Position numbers and translations under genes: made by a program
The notes under the pieces: model-generated
The model's database searches: none
Seen by the model: the letters and a program-made list of their open reading frames with translations, nothing else
Told to the model about the DNA's origin: nothing
Part shown: one piece after another, positions 44,418 through 55,590 of the stretch
Layout of the letters: every line of letters starts with the position of its first letter
How positions within the stretch are numbered: the first letter of the stretch is position 1
NCBI RefSeq assembly: GCF_001597735.1
Contig: NZ_LUTS01000004.1
Coordinates: forward strand, 248,001-312,000
Length of the DNA stretch: 64,000 bases
Direction: 5' to 3'
Source: Neptuniibacter pectenicola
GTDB taxonomy: Bacteria; Pseudomonadota; Gammaproteobacteria; Pseudomonadales; Balneatricaceae

Positions 44418-45521
44418 ATGAAGTGTGATTTTATATCCTTAGCCTGTTCTGGTATTCAGGACCTTGTGCCGTATCAGCCAGGTAAACCGGTTGAGGAGCT
44501 GGAGCGAGAGCTGGGATTAACCGACGTTATCAAGCTTGCCAGTAATGAAAACCCGCTGGGGCCTTCTCCTCGTGTGTTATCTGCGATACAGCAAGGCCTG
44601 TCGGATATCACCCGCTACCCTGATGGTGGTGGCTATAGATTAAAACGCGCGCTATCGGATAAATATGCGGTTGCCGTAGACTCACTCACCTTAGGTAATG
44701 GCTCTAATGATGTTATTGACCTGATTGGTCGCGCCTACCTTGGGAGCGGTGATGAGGTTATCTATTCTGAGTTTAGCTTTGTGGCCTATTCGATTGTCAC
44801 ACAAGCCTCGGGTGCAACGGCGGTTGTTACGCCCGCTAAAGCATGGGGCCATGACCTAGATGCGATGCTGACGGCGATAACTGAGCGTACGCGGATTATC
44901 TTTATCGCAAACCCCAATAACCCGACCGGTACTTGGGTAACAGAACAGCAACTTACCGCCTTTTTGGATCAGGTGCCGGAGCAGGTTTTAGTGGTGCTTG
45001 ATGAGGCCTATACCGAATATGTTGAGCACCCTGAGTTTCCTAATGGACTGTTACTGCTTGAGCGTTACCCTAACTTAATCGTCACACGTACCTTTTCTAA
45101 GGCGTATGGATTAGCGGGTTTGCGCGTAGGTTATGCGGTGTCTAATGTGCAGATCGCGAATATTTTAAGCCGTGTGCGCCAACCTTTTAATGTTAATAGT
45201 TTAGCGTTGTTGGCTGCCGAAGTTGCGTTAAGCGATGAGGAGTATCTTGCACAGGGCATGGCGCTTAATAAGCAAGGTATGGCCTTGTATCAACAAGCAT
45301 TAACGACCATGGGGCTGAGTTATATTCCGTCTGTGGGTAACTTTATTACCGTTGATTTTGCCATGGATGCACAGCCTATTTATCAGGCGATGTTGGAAGC
45401 GGGAGTCATTGTTAGACCGATTGCGAGTTATGGTATGCCGCAACACCTTCGCATCAGTATTGGTTTACAAGAAGAAAACGAACGCTGCTTAAACACATTA
45501 AATCGAGTGATGAATCTTTGA
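44418..45521 (+). CDS. hisC: Histidinol-phosphate/aromatic aminotransferase
   Basis: 367 aa class I/II aminotransferase. The PLP lysine is Lys228 in TRTFSKAYGLAGLRVGY; ASNENPLGPSP and NPNNPTGTW are conserved. In this aromatic cluster it is the HisC2-type copy that probably also serves phenylalanine and tyrosine synthesis. Stop overlaps the region of the next start. Confidence 0.93.
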   Translation: MKCDFISLACSGIQDLVPYQPGKPVEELERELGLTDVIKLASNENPLGPSPRVLSAIQQGLSDITRYPDGGGYRLKRALSDKYAVAVDSLTLGNGSNDVIDLIGRAYLGSGDEVIYSEFSFVAYSIVTQASGATAVVTPAKAWGHDLDAMLTAITERTRIIFIANPNNPTGTWVTEQQLTAFLDQVPEQVLVVLDEAYTEYVEHPEFPNGLLLLERYPNLIVTRTFSKAYGLAGLRVGYAVSNVQIANILSRVRQPFNVNSLALLAAEVALSDEEYLAQGMALNKQGMALYQQALTTMGLSYIPSVGNFITVDFAMDAQPIYQAMLEAGVIVRPIASYGMPQHLRISIGLQEENERCLNTLNRVMNL

Positions 45522-45523
45522 GT

Positions 45524-47734
45524 ATGAGTATCAAGAAAACCCTCATTATCGGCTTAGGCTTGATTGGTGGGTCATTGGCGAAGGCGCTCAAAATGAATCG
45601 TCAATGCGGCCAAATTATAGGGTTCGATCGGAATAGTGACGAAGTCAAAATAGGTTTGGAAACCGGCGTTATTGATGTGGCGGCCGAGAATTTAGTTGAA
45701 GCCGCATCCCAAGCTGATTTGATCGTGTTAGCGGTTCCAGTTAAGGCGATGGAGAAGGTGCTCGTTGATATTGCACCGTTTATAGCAGAAAACACCCTGA
45801 TAACCGATGTAGGGAGTACCAAAGGGAATGTTGTTGAGGCCGCACGGCGTGTTTTCTCAACGATGCCTTCAGGTTTTGTGCCTGGACATCCTATCGCAGG
45901 CTCTGAGAAAAGTGGCGTCGTGGCAGCGGATGAGACACTTTTTGTAAATCATAACGTTATTCTTACGCCTTTAGCAGAATCTTCATCTAAGGCGGTTATC
46001 CTGTTGACGAAGATGTGGGAATCCACCGGTGCTGAGGTACTCGTCATGGCGGTTGATAAACATGATGAGGTCTTAGCTGCAACAAGCCATCTTCCGCATA
46101 TGCTTGCGTTTTCACTTGTGGATACTTTGGCGCAAGAACAAGATAACAATACAGATATTTTTCGTTACGCCGCGGGTGGGTTTCGAGATTTTACCCGTAT
46201 AGCGGGCAGTGATCCGACCATGTGGCACGATATCTGTTTGGCAAATAAGCATGCTTTGCTTGCCCAATTAGACCGGTATACGGCGGGTTTGGCAAAGTTG
46301 AGGGCTGCAATAGAGTGTGGGGACAGTGAATCAATGCTGGGTACCTTTACTCGAGCAAAAGCAGCAAGAGAACATTTTTCTAAAATTCTTTCGGGTACAG
46401 CATATTCACAGCATATGAGTAATCTACACGTAACCTTTCGCGCCCAGCCTGGCGGTAGCGTAAATGGAAAAATTAGAGTCCCAGGTGACAAATCCATCTC
46501 CCATCGTTCGATCATGTTGGGGTCTTTAGCTGATGGTGTAACGGAAGTAAGTGGTTTCTTAGAAGGTGAGGATAGTCTTGCGACACTTCAAGCATTCCGA
46601 GACATGGGGGTCGTTATTGAAGGCCCTGATGACGGTAATGTCACTATCTACGGCGTAGGTGTTAACGGCTTGCAGGCGCCTCCGGGGCCGTTGTATGTAG
46701 GTAATTCAGGTACATCAATGCGTCTTTTGTCCGGCCTTTTGGCGGCACAGGCATTTGATACTGAATTAAGTGGTGATGAATCGCTCACTAAACGTCCAAT
46801 GGGACGTGTGGCAGATCCTTTGCGTTTGATGGGTGCTGAGATTGAAACGGCGGAAAATGGCCGACCACCGCTTAAAATAAAAGGCGGTAAAGCACTTAAA
46901 GGTATTCATTATGATATGCCGATGGCGAGTGCTCAGGTTAAGTCCTGCCTTTTATTGGCCGGCCTTTATGCCGAGGGTGAAACCTCAGTGACTGAGCCTG
47001 CACCAACACGGGATCACACGGAGCGAATGCTCACGGGCTTTGGTTACCCTGTAGAGCAAGTAGGTGCTACCGCTAAAGTTAAATCCGGTGGCCATCTACA
47101 GGCAACGCGTATTGATGTACCAGCAGATATTTCGTCAGCTACCTTCTTCTTGGTAGCGGCGGCCATCTGCCCAGATTCCGATCTAACCATTGCGCATGTG
47201 GGTATCAACCCAACCCGTATTGGCATTATCAATATCTTACGGTTAATGGGTGCAAACCTAGAACTGCTCAATGAGCGTGAAGTGGGTGGTGAGCCTGTCG
47301 CGGATATTCGGGTGCGTTATGCACCGTTGAAAGGTATTCATGTGCCTGAAGACCAAGTGCCGTTGGCGATTGATGAGTTTCCTGCCATCTTTATTGCCGC
47401 AGTGTGTGCCGAAGGTACAACCACTGTCACGGGCGCTGAAGAGCTTCGGGTGAAGGAAAGTGATCGTATTCAAGCCATGGTTGACGGTTTAAAAACCTTA
47501 GGTGCTGATATTGAAGGTACGCCGGACGGTGCTGTGATTCAAGGCAGTCGTTTATCAGGTGGTGTTGTTGAAAGCCACGATGATCATCGTATCGCTATGG
47601 CATTCACGGTGGCTTCGCTTAGGTCGAGCGGCGAAATTACGATAAATGATTGCGCAAATGTTGCGACTTCATTCCCCGGCTTTGTTGAGTTAGCGAAGTC
47701 TGTGGGTCTTAAGGTTGAAAAGGAGGAGGGGTGA
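45524..47734 (+). CDS. tyrA-aroA: Prephenate dehydrogenase-EPSP synthase fusion
   Basis: 736 aa from ATG 45524; a TTG at 45518 overlapping the hisC stop is the alternative. Residues 1 to about 290 are a TyrA domain with the NAD motif [13 protein letters not shown] and [10 protein letters not shown]. From about residue 298 (46415, an internal Met) a complete EPSP synthase follows, with [21 protein letters not shown] and ESDRI...; it is of the glyphosate-target class by these motifs. The fusion joins two non-consecutive shikimate/tyrosine steps and is known from Pseudomonas and relatives. Confidence 0.95.
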   Translation: MSIKKTLIIGLGLIGGSLAKALKMNRQCGQIIGFDRNSDEVKIGLETGVIDVAAENLVEAASQADLIVLAVPVKAMEKVLVDIAPFIAENTLITDVGSTKGNVVEAARRVFSTMPSGFVPGHPIAGSEKSGVVAADETLFVNHNVILTPLAESSSKAVILLTKMWESTGAEVLVMAVDKHDEVLAATSHLPHMLAFSLVDTLAQEQDNNTDIFRYAAGGFRDFTRIAGSDPTMWHDICLANKHALLAQLDRYTAGLAKLRAAIECGDSESMLGTFTRAKAAREHFSKILSGTAYSQHMSNLHVTFRAQPGGSVNGKIRVPGDKSISHRSIMLGSLADGVTEVSGFLEGEDSLATLQAFRDMGVVIEGPDDGNVTIYGVGVNGLQAPPGPLYVGNSGTSMRLLSGLLAAQAFDTELSGDESLTKRPMGRVADPLRLMGAEIETAENGRPPLKIKGGKALKGIHYDMPMASAQVKSCLLLAGLYAEGETSVTEPAPTRDHTERMLTGFGYPVEQVGATAKVKSGGHLQATRIDVPADISSATFFLVAAAICPDSDLTIAHVGINPTRIGIINILRLMGANLELLNEREVGGEPVADIRVRYAPLKGIHVPEDQVPLAIDEFPAIFIAAVCAEGTTTVTGAEELRVKESDRIQAMVDGLKTLGADIEGTPDGAVIQGSRLSGGVVESHDDHRIAMAFTVASLRSSGEITINDCANVATSFPGFVELAKSVGLKVEKEEG

Positions 47735-48420
47735 TGTCTAATCGACAGGTACCCGTCATTACCATCGATGGTCCAAGCGGATCAGGTAAGGGAACTATCT
47801 GCCAATTATTGGCGCGCGAATTAGGTTGGGAGCTGCTTGATAGTGGTGCCCTTTACCGTTTAGTGGGTTTAGCAGCACGTCATCACGGCGTAGAGCTGGA
47901 TAATGAAGAAGCGTTGGTCGTGTTGGCCGCGCATCTGGATGTTCAGTTTGTTGCACGTACGGATAACAGTGTTCAGATTATTTTAGAAGGTGAAGAAGTT
48001 ACCGATGCCATTCGAACCGAAGTGGTAGGTAAAGACGCCTCTATCGTCGCGGCTATTCCCGCGGTACGTGACGCTTTATTAGAGCGGCAGCGTGCGTTTG
48101 CTGAACCTCCGGGTCTGATTGCTGACGGCCGAGATATGGGGACCGTTGTTTTTCCGGACGCTGCTTTAAAAATATATCTGGATGCTAGTGCTGAAGAGCG
48201 TGCATCACGCCGGTATAACCAGTTGATAAACAAGGGGCTCGGTGCTAGTCTTCAAGCTATATTAGAGGATATTCAAGCACGGGATGATCGTGATATGAAC
48301 CGTGCTGTTGCTCCTCTCAAGCCTGCGGCGGACGCTGTAATTCTAGATACGACAACAATGTCTATCAAAGAAGTGCTGGCCGCTGTAATGGATGATGCGA
48401 GGCATAAAGGGCTTCGCTGA
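47734..48420 (+). CDS. cmk: Cytidylate kinase
   Basis: 228 aa from ATG 47734 ([21 protein letters not shown]), sharing one base with the aroA stop (TGATG) and preceded by AGGAGGAGG inside aroA. P-loop [21 protein letters not shown] and a lid region RRYNQL are intact. Phosphorylates CMP/dCMP. The coupling to aroA is conserved. Confidence 0.97.
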   Translation: MSNRQVPVITIDGPSGSGKGTICQLLARELGWELLDSGALYRLVGLAARHHGVELDNEEALVVLAAHLDVQFVARTDNSVQIILEGEEVTDAIRTEVVGKDASIVAAIPAVRDALLERQRAFAEPPGLIADGRDMGTVVFPDAALKIYLDASAEERASRRYNQLINKGLGASLQAILEDIQARDDRDMNRAVAPLKPAADAVILDTTTMSIKEVLAAVMDDARHKGLR

Positions 48421-48446
48421 GCGATTAAATGCGGGATGTAATAGAT

Positions 48447-50141
48447 ATGAGCGAGAGCTTTGCTGAGCTGTTTGAAGAAAGTCTTCAAGAATTAGAAATG
48501 GCACCCGGTGCAATAGTCACGGGAATAGTAATGGCTATTGAGGATGACTTTGTCATTGTCAATGCAGGTCTCAAATCTGAAGGTGTCATCCCGCGTGCGG
48601 AGTTCTTTGACGAGAACGGCAAACTGAGTGTTGAGGTAGGGTCCGAAGTTAAAGTCGCACTTGAGGCGATGGAAGATGGCTTCGGCACTACACAGCTGTC
48701 GCGCGAAAAAGCGAAACGCGCTGAAATCTGGCTTGAGCTTGAAAAGTCTTTCGAAAATGATGAGATCGTCCGTGGCCGTATTACTGGTAAAGTTAGGGGC
48801 GGTTTCACTGTAGATGTCAACACGATCCATGCTTTTCTGCCCGGCTCGTTAGTTGATGTTCGTCCTGTAAGAGATACCTCTCATCTTGAATCCCAAGAGC
48901 TAGAATTTAAGCTTGTTAAGCTTGATATCAAGCGTAACAACATTGTTGTGTCTCGCCGTGCTGTACTGGAAGCGGCGTACAATATCGAACGGGATCAGCT
49001 ACTTGCCAACATGGAAGAGGGGCAAGTGATCAAAGGTATTGTTAAAAATATTACAGACTATGGTGCCTTTATTGATTTGGGCGGCATCGATGGACTGCTG
49101 CATATTACCGATATTGCGTGGAAGCGTGTTAAACACCCAAGCGAAACCTTAACTGTTGGGCAAGAGCTTGATGTAAAAGTGCTACGCTTTGATAAAGAGA
49201 AAAGCCGTGTATCACTCGGTTTGAAACAGCTTAGTGATGATCCATGGACTCAGCTGATCTCTAACTACACTGTCGGAATGAAGGTGAAAGCCCGTGTCAC
49301 TAATTTGACCGATTATGGCTGTTTCGCTGAAGTTGAAAATGGTATTGAAGGTTTAATCCATGTTTCTGAGATGGATTGGACCAATAAAAATGTTCACCCA
49401 TCGAAAATGGTTCAGGTGGGAGACGAAGTCGATGTGATGTTATTAGACATCGATAAAGAAAAACGCCGTATATCGCTAGGGATGAAACAGTGTAAACAGA
49501 ATCCTTGGTTAGCTTTTGCTGAAACTTACGCTAAAGGCGACCGTCTCAGCGGAAAAATTCGATCCATTACCGATTTTGGTATATTTATCGGCCTTGAGGG
49601 TGGTATCGATGGTTTAGTTCATCTCTCTGATCTTTCGTGGGATGAAAATGACAAAGATGCCGTTAAGCGATATAAAAAAGGTGATGAGGTCGATGCAGCT
49701 GTGCTTTCAGTGGATGCTGAAAGAGAGCGTATTGCGCTAGGTATTAAGCAGTTAGATGCTGATCCTTTCGGCAATTTTAGTGCAGGTAAGAGCAAAGGCA
49801 CTGTTGTTAAAGGCACCGTTTCAGAGGTTAATGACAAAGTCTTAATTGTCACCTTAGCTGAGGGTGTTAACGGAACGATCAAAATTGCTGAGGCGTCCCG
49901 TGATCGTATTGAAAAGCTCAGCGATCATTTCAAGGTCGGTGATGAGGTTGAGGCCGTAATCACAAATATCGATAACCGCAATCGGGCTATCGTGCTGTCA
50001 ATTAAGCAGTTAGAAATACAGCAAGAGAAGAAAGTATTAGACAATGTCAGCCAACAGTCTGAAACTCGGCTATCGGGTCCGACAACGATTGGTGACCTGA
50101 TCAAAGCACAGATGAATAAAGTCGACTCAGACTCAGAGTAA
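48447..50141 (+). CDS. rpsA: 30S ribosomal protein S1
   Basis: 564 aa from ATG 48447 ([15 protein letters not shown]), the family start; the frame opens six codons earlier. Six S1 RNA-binding repeats at roughly 80-90-residue spacing, e.g. [25 protein letters not shown]. It delivers mRNAs to the ribosome. Follows cmk by 26 nt, as in most gammaproteobacteria. Confidence 0.97.
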   Translation: MSESFAELFEESLQELEMAPGAIVTGIVMAIEDDFVIVNAGLKSEGVIPRAEFFDENGKLSVEVGSEVKVALEAMEDGFGTTQLSREKAKRAEIWLELEKSFENDEIVRGRITGKVRGGFTVDVNTIHAFLPGSLVDVRPVRDTSHLESQELEFKLVKLDIKRNNIVVSRRAVLEAAYNIERDQLLANMEEGQVIKGIVKNITDYGAFIDLGGIDGLLHITDIAWKRVKHPSETLTVGQELDVKVLRFDKEKSRVSLGLKQLSDDPWTQLISNYTVGMKVKARVTNLTDYGCFAEVENGIEGLIHVSEMDWTNKNVHPSKMVQVGDEVDVMLLDIDKEKRRISLGMKQCKQNPWLAFAETYAKGDRLSGKIRSITDFGIFIGLEGGIDGLVHLSDLSWDENDKDAVKRYKKGDEVDAAVLSVDAERERIALGIKQLDADPFGNFSAGKSKGTVVKGTVSEVNDKVLIVTLAEGVNGTIKIAEASRDRIEKLSDHFKVGDEVEAVITNIDNRNRAIVLSIKQLEIQQEKKVLDNVSQQSETRLSGPTTIGDLIKAQMNKVDSDSE

Positions 50142-50182
50142 ATTCCGGTTTACGAGAAGATCAAAAGATCGAGGAACATGAT

Positions 50183-50473
50183 ATGACTAAATCTGAACTG
50201 ATAGAAATACTTGTAGATCGCCATGATCAACTGTCAGTAAAAGATATTGAGCTGTCTGTAAAAACAATGCTTGATCATATGACAGAGTCTTTGTCTCAGG
50301 GTGATCGCATTGAAATCAGAGGGTTTGGTAGTTTTTCACTGCATTACCGCGCGCCACGAACAGGGCGTAACCCTAAAACGGGTGAATCTGTTGCACTGGA
50401 TGCAAAATATGTCCCGCACTTTAAGCCAGGTAAAGAGCTTAGAGAGCAAGTGAATGATTCAATTCAAAAATAG
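50183..50473 (+). CDS. ihfB: Integration host factor subunit beta
   Basis: 96 aa HU/IHF fold. The DNA-bending arm signature GRNPKTGE and [11 protein letters not shown] are present. Pairs with IhfA (not here). Conserved position after rpsA. Confidence 0.97.
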   Translation: MTKSELIEILVDRHDQLSVKDIELSVKTMLDHMTESLSQGDRIEIRGFGSFSLHYRAPRTGRNPKTGESVALDAKYVPHFKPGKELREQVNDSIQK

Positions 50474-50492
50474 TTACTGAGGTTGTGCGACC

Positions 50493-50798
50493 GTGCGTTT
50501 TTTAAAAACCCTAATCCTTATATTGCTCTGTTTGGCAGTGTTGCTGATTGGAATCATGTTTACGATTCACAATACAGAAAAAGTCGTTATTGATTTGGTC
50601 TTTTTCCAACTGCCAGAAGCAAGCTTGTCCATTTGGTTGATTGCGACATTTTTGATGGGTGGTTTTATCGGTGTCACGTTAAGCGTTATGACAGTTTGGA
50701 TGCTAAAAACCCGTTTAGGTTCTGCTCGCCGTAAAATTGCTACTACTCAGAAAGAGTTAGACCAGCTGAGAGTTTCTAACCTAAAAGATGCCGTTTAA
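50493..50798 (+). CDS. lapA: Lipopolysaccharide assembly protein A
   Basis: 101 aa with GTG start, two transmembrane helices (about 5-24 and 42-66) and a short cytoplasmic coiled coil; LapA/YciS (DUF1049) family. It overlaps lapB by 11 nt, so the two are coupled. Confidence 0.93.
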   Translation: MRFLKTLILILLCLAVLLIGIMFTIHNTEKVVIDLVFFQLPEASLSIWLIATFLMGGFIGVTLSVMTVWMLKTRLGSARRKIATTQKELDQLRVSNLKDAV

Positions 50799-51990
50799 TT
50801 TAGATAGTCTATTGGGTAACTACGTCCTAATAGTACCTTTAGTCATTGCTATCGCTATTGGGTGGTTTCTAGGAAGGCGGGAGCGCCAGAGTAAAGCCTC
50901 TCGTCCGCAAACAAGCCTGAGTAGTGAATACTTTACCGGGTTAGACTACCTGCTTAACGAAAAAGTGGATGAAGCGATTGAGAGTTTTATCCGCGCCCTC
51001 GAAATTAACTCAGATACTATCCCCGCACACCTCTCGCTCGCTAAGTTATTTCGTCGTAAAGGCGATGTGGATCGGGCGATTCAAATTCATCAGAAACTAT
51101 TAGCGCGGCCAGACCTGACACGGTCCGATTTTATGCGGATTCAGATGGCGTTAGCGCGAGATTACTATGCGGTAGGGTTATTAGATCGCGCAGAAAACCT
51201 GCTGCAAGAGATCATCAAATCCGGATCAACAAAAAGTATCCGGCATAGCGCATTACGTCTGTTGATAAAGCTCTATGAAAAAGAGGGCGAGTGGGAGCAG
51301 GCTTTAAATACGGCACAGCAGCTGGATGTTGAGGAACGAAAAAGTATTGCGACCGAGTTAGCGCATTACTGCTGTGAACTGGCAGAACAGGCGATAGCGG
51401 CGAAGAAGCACAGCTTATCCGTGAGTTATTTAAAGCGTGCAGAACAGTTTGAAACGGATAATGTGCGGGTCTGCTTTATGTTGGCGCGTGTCGCGATGGC
51501 GGCTGGTCAATGGAAAGCGGCGATCAAGCAGCTTAAAGCGATCGCTAAGTTAGATAAGCTGTTTGTATCGGAGGCGATTCCGCTACTGGGCGAGTGTTAT
51601 GCCCAGCTGAATAATCAACGGGAATACACCGAGTATCTGCGTACGTGCTTAGCACAGGCGCCGTCTACAACTGCGATTATTGCCTTAGCGGAACAGATAC
51701 GCGCCGATCGTGGTATCTATGCGGCAGGCAGTTTCATTACTGAAGAATTAAAACGTCGCCCTTCAATAAAAGGGTTTAATAGCTTAATCGATCTTCATAT
51801 AGAATACGGCTCAGAAAGTGCCAAGGATAGCTTAACTGTTTTACGCGGCTTAACAGGGCAGTTAGAACTGTCTAAACCGGTTTATCGTTGTAACAGTTGC
51901 GGTTTTTCAGGCCGTTCGCTGCTTTGGCAATGCCCATCCTGTAAAAGCTGGGGTACAACAAAGCCTATCCAAGGGCTCGAAGGCGAATAA
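50788..51990 (+). CDS. lapB: Lipopolysaccharide assembly protein B (TPR/rubredoxin)
   Basis: 400 aa. An N-terminal membrane helix, then TPR repeats (YLLNEKVDEAIESFIRALE..., LSLAKLFRRKGDVDRAI) and a C-terminal rubredoxin-like metal site with two CxxC pairs (YRCNSCGF and WQCPSCKSW). LapB controls LpxC turnover with FtsH. Confidence 0.96.
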   Translation: MPFNLDSLLGNYVLIVPLVIAIAIGWFLGRRERQSKASRPQTSLSSEYFTGLDYLLNEKVDEAIESFIRALEINSDTIPAHLSLAKLFRRKGDVDRAIQIHQKLLARPDLTRSDFMRIQMALARDYYAVGLLDRAENLLQEIIKSGSTKSIRHSALRLLIKLYEKEGEWEQALNTAQQLDVEERKSIATELAHYCCELAEQAIAAKKHSLSVSYLKRAEQFETDNVRVCFMLARVAMAAGQWKAAIKQLKAIAKLDKLFVSEAIPLLGECYAQLNNQREYTEYLRTCLAQAPSTTAIIALAEQIRADRGIYAAGSFITEELKRRPSIKGFNSLIDLHIEYGSESAKDSLTVLRGLTGQLELSKPVYRCNSCGFSGRSLLWQCPSCKSWGTTKPIQGLEGE

Positions 51991-52009
51991 CAAACTTTAG
52001 AGAATAGAT

Positions 52010-52720
52010 ATGTCAGTAGATAAAAAACGCGTCATCGTTGCGCTAGATTACCCTGATCAGCAGCAAGCACTGGCGATGGCTAAGCAGCTTGATCCCCAGC
52101 GTTGTCGCGTTAAGGTGGGTAAAGAGCTGTTTACCCGTTGCGGTCCTGGGATTGTTGAAGCGCTTCAAAGCCAAGGGTTTGAAGTGTTTTTAGATCTTAA
52201 GTTTCATGATATTCCAAACACAACGGCGAAAGCGGTTAGAGCCGCAGCGGAGTTGGGTGTATGGATGGTCAATGTGCATGCATCGGGTGGTCGTAAAATG
52301 ATGGAAGCGGCACGTAATGAGCTTGAGCAAGTTAACGGTAGTAATACCTTATTAATTGCTGTGACCATTTTAACCAGTATGGAGCGTTCGGACCTGCAGG
52401 AAATCGGTTTAGATATCGATCCACTAGAGCAAGTGAAGCGACTTGCGGCATTAACTGAACGGAGCGGTTTGCACGGTGTGGTTTGCTCTGCGCAGGAAGT
52501 AAAACCTCTACGTGACATTATCGCGCCAGATTTTAAGTTAGTGACGCCAGGCATTAGGCCTGCCGACGCGGATATGGGCGATCAGAAACGCATCATGACA
52601 CCGTCCGCTGCTATTACTGCCGGTAGTGATTACCTTGTGATTGGCCGTCCCATTACTAAAGCGGATTCACCGATAGAATCGCTTGCTCGTATCGATGCTG
52701 AATTAAGCCCGTTGATTTAA
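52010..52720 (+). CDS. pyrF: Orotidine 5'-phosphate decarboxylase
   Basis: 236 aa. Catalytic Asp62-x-Lys64-x-x-Asp67 in [11 protein letters not shown] and the phosphate-binding TPGIRP and VIGRPIT motifs. Final step of UMP synthesis. Starts 19 nt after lapB. Confidence 0.97.
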   Translation: MSVDKKRVIVALDYPDQQQALAMAKQLDPQRCRVKVGKELFTRCGPGIVEALQSQGFEVFLDLKFHDIPNTTAKAVRAAAELGVWMVNVHASGGRKMMEAARNELEQVNGSNTLLIAVTILTSMERSDLQEIGLDIDPLEQVKRLAALTERSGLHGVVCSAQEVKPLRDIIAPDFKLVTPGIRPADADMGDQKRIMTPSAAITAGSDYLVIGRPITKADSPIESLARIDAELSPLI

Positions 52721-52743
52721 GCGTGTAAGCAGGCTATAAATAA

Positions 52744-52767
52744 GATCTGGCTAAGGATAGCCAGATC
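52744..52767. repeat. Perfect 10-bp hairpin between pyrF and comEA-like gene
   Basis: GATCTGGCTA (52744-52753) and TAGCCAGATC (52758-52767) over AGGA. No T run follows on the plus strand, though an A7 run downstream would serve the minus strand. Possibly an mRNA-stabilising leader hairpin. Confidence 0.6.
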
Positions 52768-52791
52768 ACTATCAAAAAAAGGATTTTACTA

Positions 52792-53106
52792 ATGAAATAC
52801 TCTATCCAGATGAGCTCTGTATTGAGTTCTATTCGTGTACTTATTCTTGCATCTATCTGTGCATTCTCTTTTCCTACCTTTGCAGCCTCAATTGATATTA
52901 ATACCGCATCGGCTGAGCAGATCTCTGACGCCTTAAAAGGCGTAGGCCCTGCAAAAGCGAAAGCGATCGTTGCATACCGAACCGAACATGGGCCTTTTAT
53001 AACGGCAGATCAACTGACCGAAGTGAAAGGGATTGGGGCGGCGACCGTTGATAAAAACCGTGATGCGATTCTTATCTCTAAACCTGAGGCTAAACCGAAG
53101 AAATAG
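52792..53106 (+). CDS. ComEA-like helix-hairpin-helix protein
   Basis: 104 aa. A signal peptide (to about residue 31, FPTFAAS) followed by one ComEA-type helix-hairpin-helix DNA-binding unit (IDINTASAEQISDALKGVGP, then VKGIGAATVDKNRDAI). Likely a periplasmic DNA-binding protein helping DNA uptake or competence. Monocistronic. Confidence 0.92.
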   Translation: MKYSIQMSSVLSSIRVLILASICAFSFPTFAASIDINTASAEQISDALKGVGPAKAKAIVAYRTEHGPFITADQLTEVKGIGAATVDKNRDAILISKPEAKPKK

Positions 53107-53115
53107 CCGCCATAC

Positions 53116-53176
53116 CCTGCGAATAAGTGAGGGCCGTGCTGGATCATCTATCTGGTAAGGTTGGCTTATTCGCAGG
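53116..53176. terminator. Long-looped 12-bp inverted repeat between convergent genes
   Basis: CCTGCGAATAAG (53116-53127) and CTTATTCGCAGG (53165-53176) match perfectly with a 37-nt spacer, followed by CTTTTA. It ends where the mak stop begins. Possibly a bidirectional terminator of unusual form. Confidence 0.5.
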
Positions 53177-53179
53177 CTT

Positions 53180-54085
53180 TTATAGCCAAGCAGCGCCACG
53201 GACACCGCTAGAGTCGCCGTATTTTGCTTTGACGATCGGGGTTAAAACAGGATCACTGTGATGGCTGGCAGAAAAAAGGTAAGTGGCTAATCGTTTAGGG
53301 ACCTGCTCATAGATCTCATCAATATTTGAAAGCCCGCCGCCGAGCACAATAACGCTAGGATCAAGAACATTGATAATCGACGCTAGGGCTTTGCTAAGTT
53401 GCTCTATATATAAATCACAATGGGTTTGGCAGCTGCGGTCTCCCGCTCTGGCACGTTGCCAGATCGCAAGGCTAGTGAGTCCTGTGTTGCTAGGTAATGC
53501 GGATGAAAACCCAGGGCCAGAGAGAAAGGTCTCAATGCAGTCCTGTTTGCCACAGTAGCAGGCACGTTGCAGATTATCAGACGGTACCGGCCAAGGTAGA
53601 GGGTTGTGTCCCCACTCGCCGCAGATGGCATTAGGGCCGCTCAGTAATGTTTTATTAATCACAATACCCGCACCGACTCCCGTACCTAGAATAACGCCAA
53701 ACACACTGTTGTAACCGGCCGCACTACCATCGATCGCTTCAGACAGGGCAAAACAATCGGCATCATTGGCAAGACGAATAGGGCGTTTAAGTAATTTTTC
53801 TAGATCGTCATCTAAGCGCTGCCCAATGAGGCAGGTTGAATTTGCGTTTTTTATCAGCCCTGTGGCGGGGGAGATGGCACCGGGTATACCAACCCCTATC
53901 GCTTCGGCGTGATCTTGGCAGGCTTGTTCCGCGGCGGTTACGAGTTCTGCAATGCAATTAACGGTGGCGTTGTAATCCCCTTGGGGGGTATGGGTACGTT
54001 GTCGAAAAAGAGGTTTACCCTGTTCGGTTAGCGCGATCACCTCTATCTTCGTCCCGCCTAGATCAATCCCAATTTTTATACTCAT
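53180..54085 (-). CDS. mak: ROK-family fructokinase
   Basis: 301 aa. N-terminal phosphate motif DLGGTKIEV, the catalytic GxGIPG region, GEWGHNPLPW and the zinc-binding CYCGKQDCIETF typical of ROK kinases; HGDSS-like KYGDSSGVRGAAWL end as in E. coli Mak. Fructose or another hexose as substrate is inferred from overall resemblance. Confidence 0.88.
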   Translation of the reverse strand: MSIKIGIDLGGTKIEVIALTEQGKPLFRQRTHTPQGDYNATVNCIAELVTAAEQACQDHAEAIGVGIPGAISPATGLIKNANSTCLIGQRLDDDLEKLLKRPIRLANDADCFALSEAIDGSAAGYNSVFGVILGTGVGAGIVINKTLLSGPNAICGEWGHNPLPWPVPSDNLQRACYCGKQDCIETFLSGPGFSSALPSNTGLTSLAIWQRARAGDRSCQTHCDLYIEQLSKALASIINVLDPSVIVLGGGLSNIDEIYEQVPKRLATYLFSASHHSDPVLTPIVKAKYGDSSGVRGAAWL

Positions 54086-54123
54086 AACACGCTTTTTATC
54101 GGATGCTGTTTATCAGATAGATC

Positions 54124-55014
54124 TTATAGCACAAAGGCCAGCGTTAATGGGAGAAAGAGCAAGCTGCCGATATTACCGATTAACACAATGGATGCGACCT
54201 GTTCAGGCTCCTGATTATAGCGTTCGGCAATCATATAGTTGAGTACCGCTGGAGGAAGGGCGCCAAACACAACTAAATAGGCAAACTGCTCGGAGCTAAG
54301 CTGCATAAAGTGCTGGCAGGCTAAGGCTAAGAGAATACCGCTAGCGGGGCATAATACGGCACTATAGGTCCCAATCCTCCAGTTTTTAAGGTCAACACTG
54401 GTCATGCGAACCCCCAAGGCAAAAAGCATCAATGGAATCGCAATTTGTCCGAGCATATCGATGCAGGTTGCAGCGGCTTGGGGTACTGATAGATCAAAAC
54501 CACTCCAGATTAAACCAAGAATCGTGGCGGCAATCATCGGCATTTTAAGCAGGTTAATGAGCCGTGTTTTATGATCTAAGATGTAGATGCCAACTGTAAA
54601 GTGCAGCACATTTTCCACCAAAAATAGAACAACCGCGGCTGACAGTGCGTCTTCACCAAAGGCTAAAACCATCAGTGGAATGCCTAAGTTGCCGCTATTG
54701 CTAAACATAATGGGAGGGATAAATGTTTTCGGGTGAACCCCGAGTAATTTACAGGCTGGAAACAGCAATATGCCGGAGCCGATAACGACGATTGCGGCAC
54801 ATATAGCAAGATCTTGAAACTGGACTAAATCGAATGATTCAGCCGAGAGTACAGAGAAGATAAGTGCGGGTACAAATACATCAATATTGACCTGATTTGC
54901 GGTGGTCATATCAATCTTATAGCGCCGCGCATAGTAAAATCCCACGGTGACGATGGCCACCAGTGGGAAAACGGTTAAGAATATCCGTTCAAGTAAAAGA
55001 CTTTGTGTATCCAC
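54124..55014 (-). CDS. AEC-family (auxin efflux carrier-like) transporter
   Basis: 296 aa, about ten transmembrane helices in two repeats of five, with the family's FSNSGNLGIPLMV and C-terminal PPAVLNYMIAERYN motifs. Bacterial members include malonate and malate carriers. Its position beside 2-hydroxy-acid genes suggests an organic-acid carrier; inference. Confidence 0.85.
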   Translation of the reverse strand: MDTQSLLLERIFLTVFPLVAIVTVGFYYARRYKIDMTTANQVNIDVFVPALIFSVLSAESFDLVQFQDLAICAAIVVIGSGILLFPACKLLGVHPKTFIPPIMFSNSGNLGIPLMVLAFGEDALSAAVVLFLVENVLHFTVGIYILDHKTRLINLLKMPMIAATILGLIWSGFDLSVPQAAATCIDMLGQIAIPLMLFALGVRMTSVDLKNWRIGTYSAVLCPASGILLALACQHFMQLSSEQFAYLVVFGALPPAVLNYMIAERYNQEPEQVASIVLIGNIGSLLFLPLTLAFVL

Positions 55015-55076
55015 CTACAACTTCCTTCTTAAATGGCACAAAGCCTTTATTGATCGTTAACCGGCTTTGGTTGGGC

Positions 55077-55565
55077 TTATTCGAAGTTTTTACCCGTTGG
55101 TACAACCATGACAGGTACTTTTGCGTGACGAATAACCTGCTGGCTGGTGTTGCTATGATGCCCAAAGCGGTTTTCTGCGCCTAAAATAATCAGGTCAGCA
55201 TTCACCGATGTTGCGGCTTTGACAATGGAGTCAGCGTGATGGCCTTCAGCGACTTTATGCTCAATATCCAATACGATAGGGTGCTCTAAGCTCTCAAGCT
55301 CATCCGCACAAAACTGGGCGACCCGTTCTTTCATATTCTCATGTATCGCTTGAATCCCTTCATCATGCATTTTTTGAATCAGTTCTTCAGTTACATAATG
55401 TTGGATAAGCGCGTGCCCCATCTCTCCCATCGGCTCAACAACATGCAACATAACGATCTTTGCATTGTTTAGGCTTGCTTGTTTAACCGCTTGGCGAAAA
55501 ATTGGGCGAGTATGTTTGCCCAACGAGGTTGCGTAAAGAATCGTTTTTATCTGAGGGAGTGCCAT
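55077..55565 (-). CDS. Universal stress protein UspA family
   Basis: 162 aa single Usp domain. Begins LPQIKTILYATSLGKHTRPIFRQ and ends in a VIRHAKVPVMVVPTG strand; the nucleotide loop LGAENRFGHHSNTSQQ is a variant of the GxxGxxxxxxGS signature. It follows the D-lactate dehydrogenase gene by 25 nt and is likely co-transcribed. Confidence 0.88.
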   Translation of the reverse strand: MALPQIKTILYATSLGKHTRPIFRQAVKQASLNNAKIVMLHVVEPMGEMGHALIQHYVTEELIQKMHDEGIQAIHENMKERVAQFCADELESLEHPIVLDIEHKVAEGHHADSIVKAATSVNADLIILGAENRFGHHSNTSQQVIRHAKVPVMVVPTGKNFE

Positions 55566-55590
55566 CTTCTATATCCTCTATTAAAGCAGA

